From Williamsia faeni (GTDB lineage: Bacteria > Actinomycetota > Actinomycetes > Mycobacteriales > Mycobacteriaceae), in assembly GCA_003202005.1 (NCBI GenBank), contig QJJF01000010.1:62001-126000 (forward strand): a stretch of DNA of 64,000 nt, written 5' to 3'. Positions 63,870 to 64,000 of this stretch are shown here, piece by piece. The notes beneath the pieces are model-generated. The model made no database searches. It was not told the origin of the DNA and was given only the letters and a program-made list of their open reading frames with translations. The position numbers and the translations under genes were made by a program. Within the stretch, counting starts at the first letter, position 1. Every line of letters starts with the position of its first letter.

Positions 63870-64000
63870 ACACCGAGGCCGGCGATGAGTGCCCAGAAGG
63901 CGGATCCGATGCCCGCGACCGAGATGCCCGCCGCGGCGACGACAAAGGTCAAAATTGCGGCTGTTCTGCTCTTTTCGTCATGTAGGGAGGCGGCCAGAGC
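63773..64000 (-). CDS. benE: BenE-type benzoate/H+ symporter, C-terminal part (cut by window edge)
   Basis: The minus-strand frame from the window edge to a TGA at 63775-63773 encodes 75 residues. The segment ASLHDEKSRTAAILTFVV and AGIGSAFWALIAGLGVYAVL match the last two helices of BenE/YdcO transporters (compare TFLITASG ... GIGSAFWGL). After the last helix is a Ser/Pro-rich tail of about 30 residues encoded on the strand opposite the ABC-F 3' end. Most of the gene lies outside the window. Confidence 0.6.
   Translation of the reverse strand, partial: ALAASLHDEKSRTAAILTFVVAAAGISVAGIGSAFWALIAGLGVYAVLKSSPDSTTPPASTSDREIPSRAKNPSS

Overview
The window is a high-GC actinobacterial chromosome segment, most likely from Gordonia or a close relative in the Mycobacteriales. 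The gene order pknG-glnH-glnX-mutT3-thiE-thiO-thiS-thiG ... thiD-thiC ... xthA ... GNAT-def-DUF3263-virR-sodC-ybdK ... AAA ATPase-pssA-psd-moeA follows the Mycobacterium tuberculosis Rv0410c-Rv0438c backbone. Interspersed blocks (Mrp antiporter, ethanolamine, molybdo-hydroxylase, P450 and nitrogen-starvation cassettes) are not part of that backbone. Several genes appear leaderless (a TANNNT -10 box 6-10 nt before the start codon), as is common in this order.

Layout. 0-3.4 kb: amino-acid sensing module PknG/GlnH/GlnX and a Nudix hydrolase. 3.35-3.96 kb: a free-standing LeuA regulatory domain behind a leucine/valine leader peptide and hairpin. 4-11.3 kb: thiamine biosynthesis in two divergent blocks, with TPP riboswitches before thiO and thiC and an ABC exporter pair between them. 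11.3-14 kb: MarR regulator, exonuclease III, a 44-aa basic protein and an N5-(carboxyethyl)ornithine-synthase-like enzyme. 14.1-17.7 kb: ethanolamine permease plus EutBC, without a microcompartment. 17.9-21.8 kb: WS/DGAT-like acyltransferase, conserved unknowns, a frameshifted phosphatase and two TetR regulators. 21.9-26.4 kb: a xanthine-dehydrogenase-family molybdo-hydroxylase with a CoxG-like protein. 26.4-31.1 kb: the mycobacterial-type housekeeping block. 31-38.9 kb: ABC1 kinase and a six-gene Mrp Na+/H+ antiporter operon with fused MrpA-B. 39-42 kb: lipoprotein, ferredoxin-P450-SDR catabolic cassette. 42.2-49.7 kb: AAA ATPase, phosphatidylethanolamine synthesis, MoeA, M20 peptidase, HAD phosphatase. 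49.7-54.1 kb: SRPBCC protein, paired acyl-CoA dehydrogenases, FMN reductase.

54.2-61.8 kb is the most distinctive part: an eight-gene, mostly overlapping operon of the Nit1C / MSMEG_0565-0572 (Synechocystis sll0783-sll0788) type. It encodes a DsrE-like protein, a radical SAM enzyme, a GNAT-AIR synthase fusion, a nitrilase, a small protein, a flavin monooxygenase-like enzyme, a second nitrilase-fold protein and a glycosyltransferase. Two matches to the mycobacterial GlnR consensus lie upstream, and the second nitrilase has lost its catalytic Glu and Cys (both Asp). The operon is followed by an unusual inverted array of 21-bp repeats, then an ABC-F gene with an overlapping upstream ORF, and the 3' end of a BenE-type transporter.

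Connections: MoeA supports the molybdo-hydroxylase. The LeuA-domain attenuator, GlnR sites, GlnH/GlnX/PknG and EutBC all concern nitrogen or amino-acid status. No tRNA, rRNA, CRISPR array or insertion sequence was recognised.
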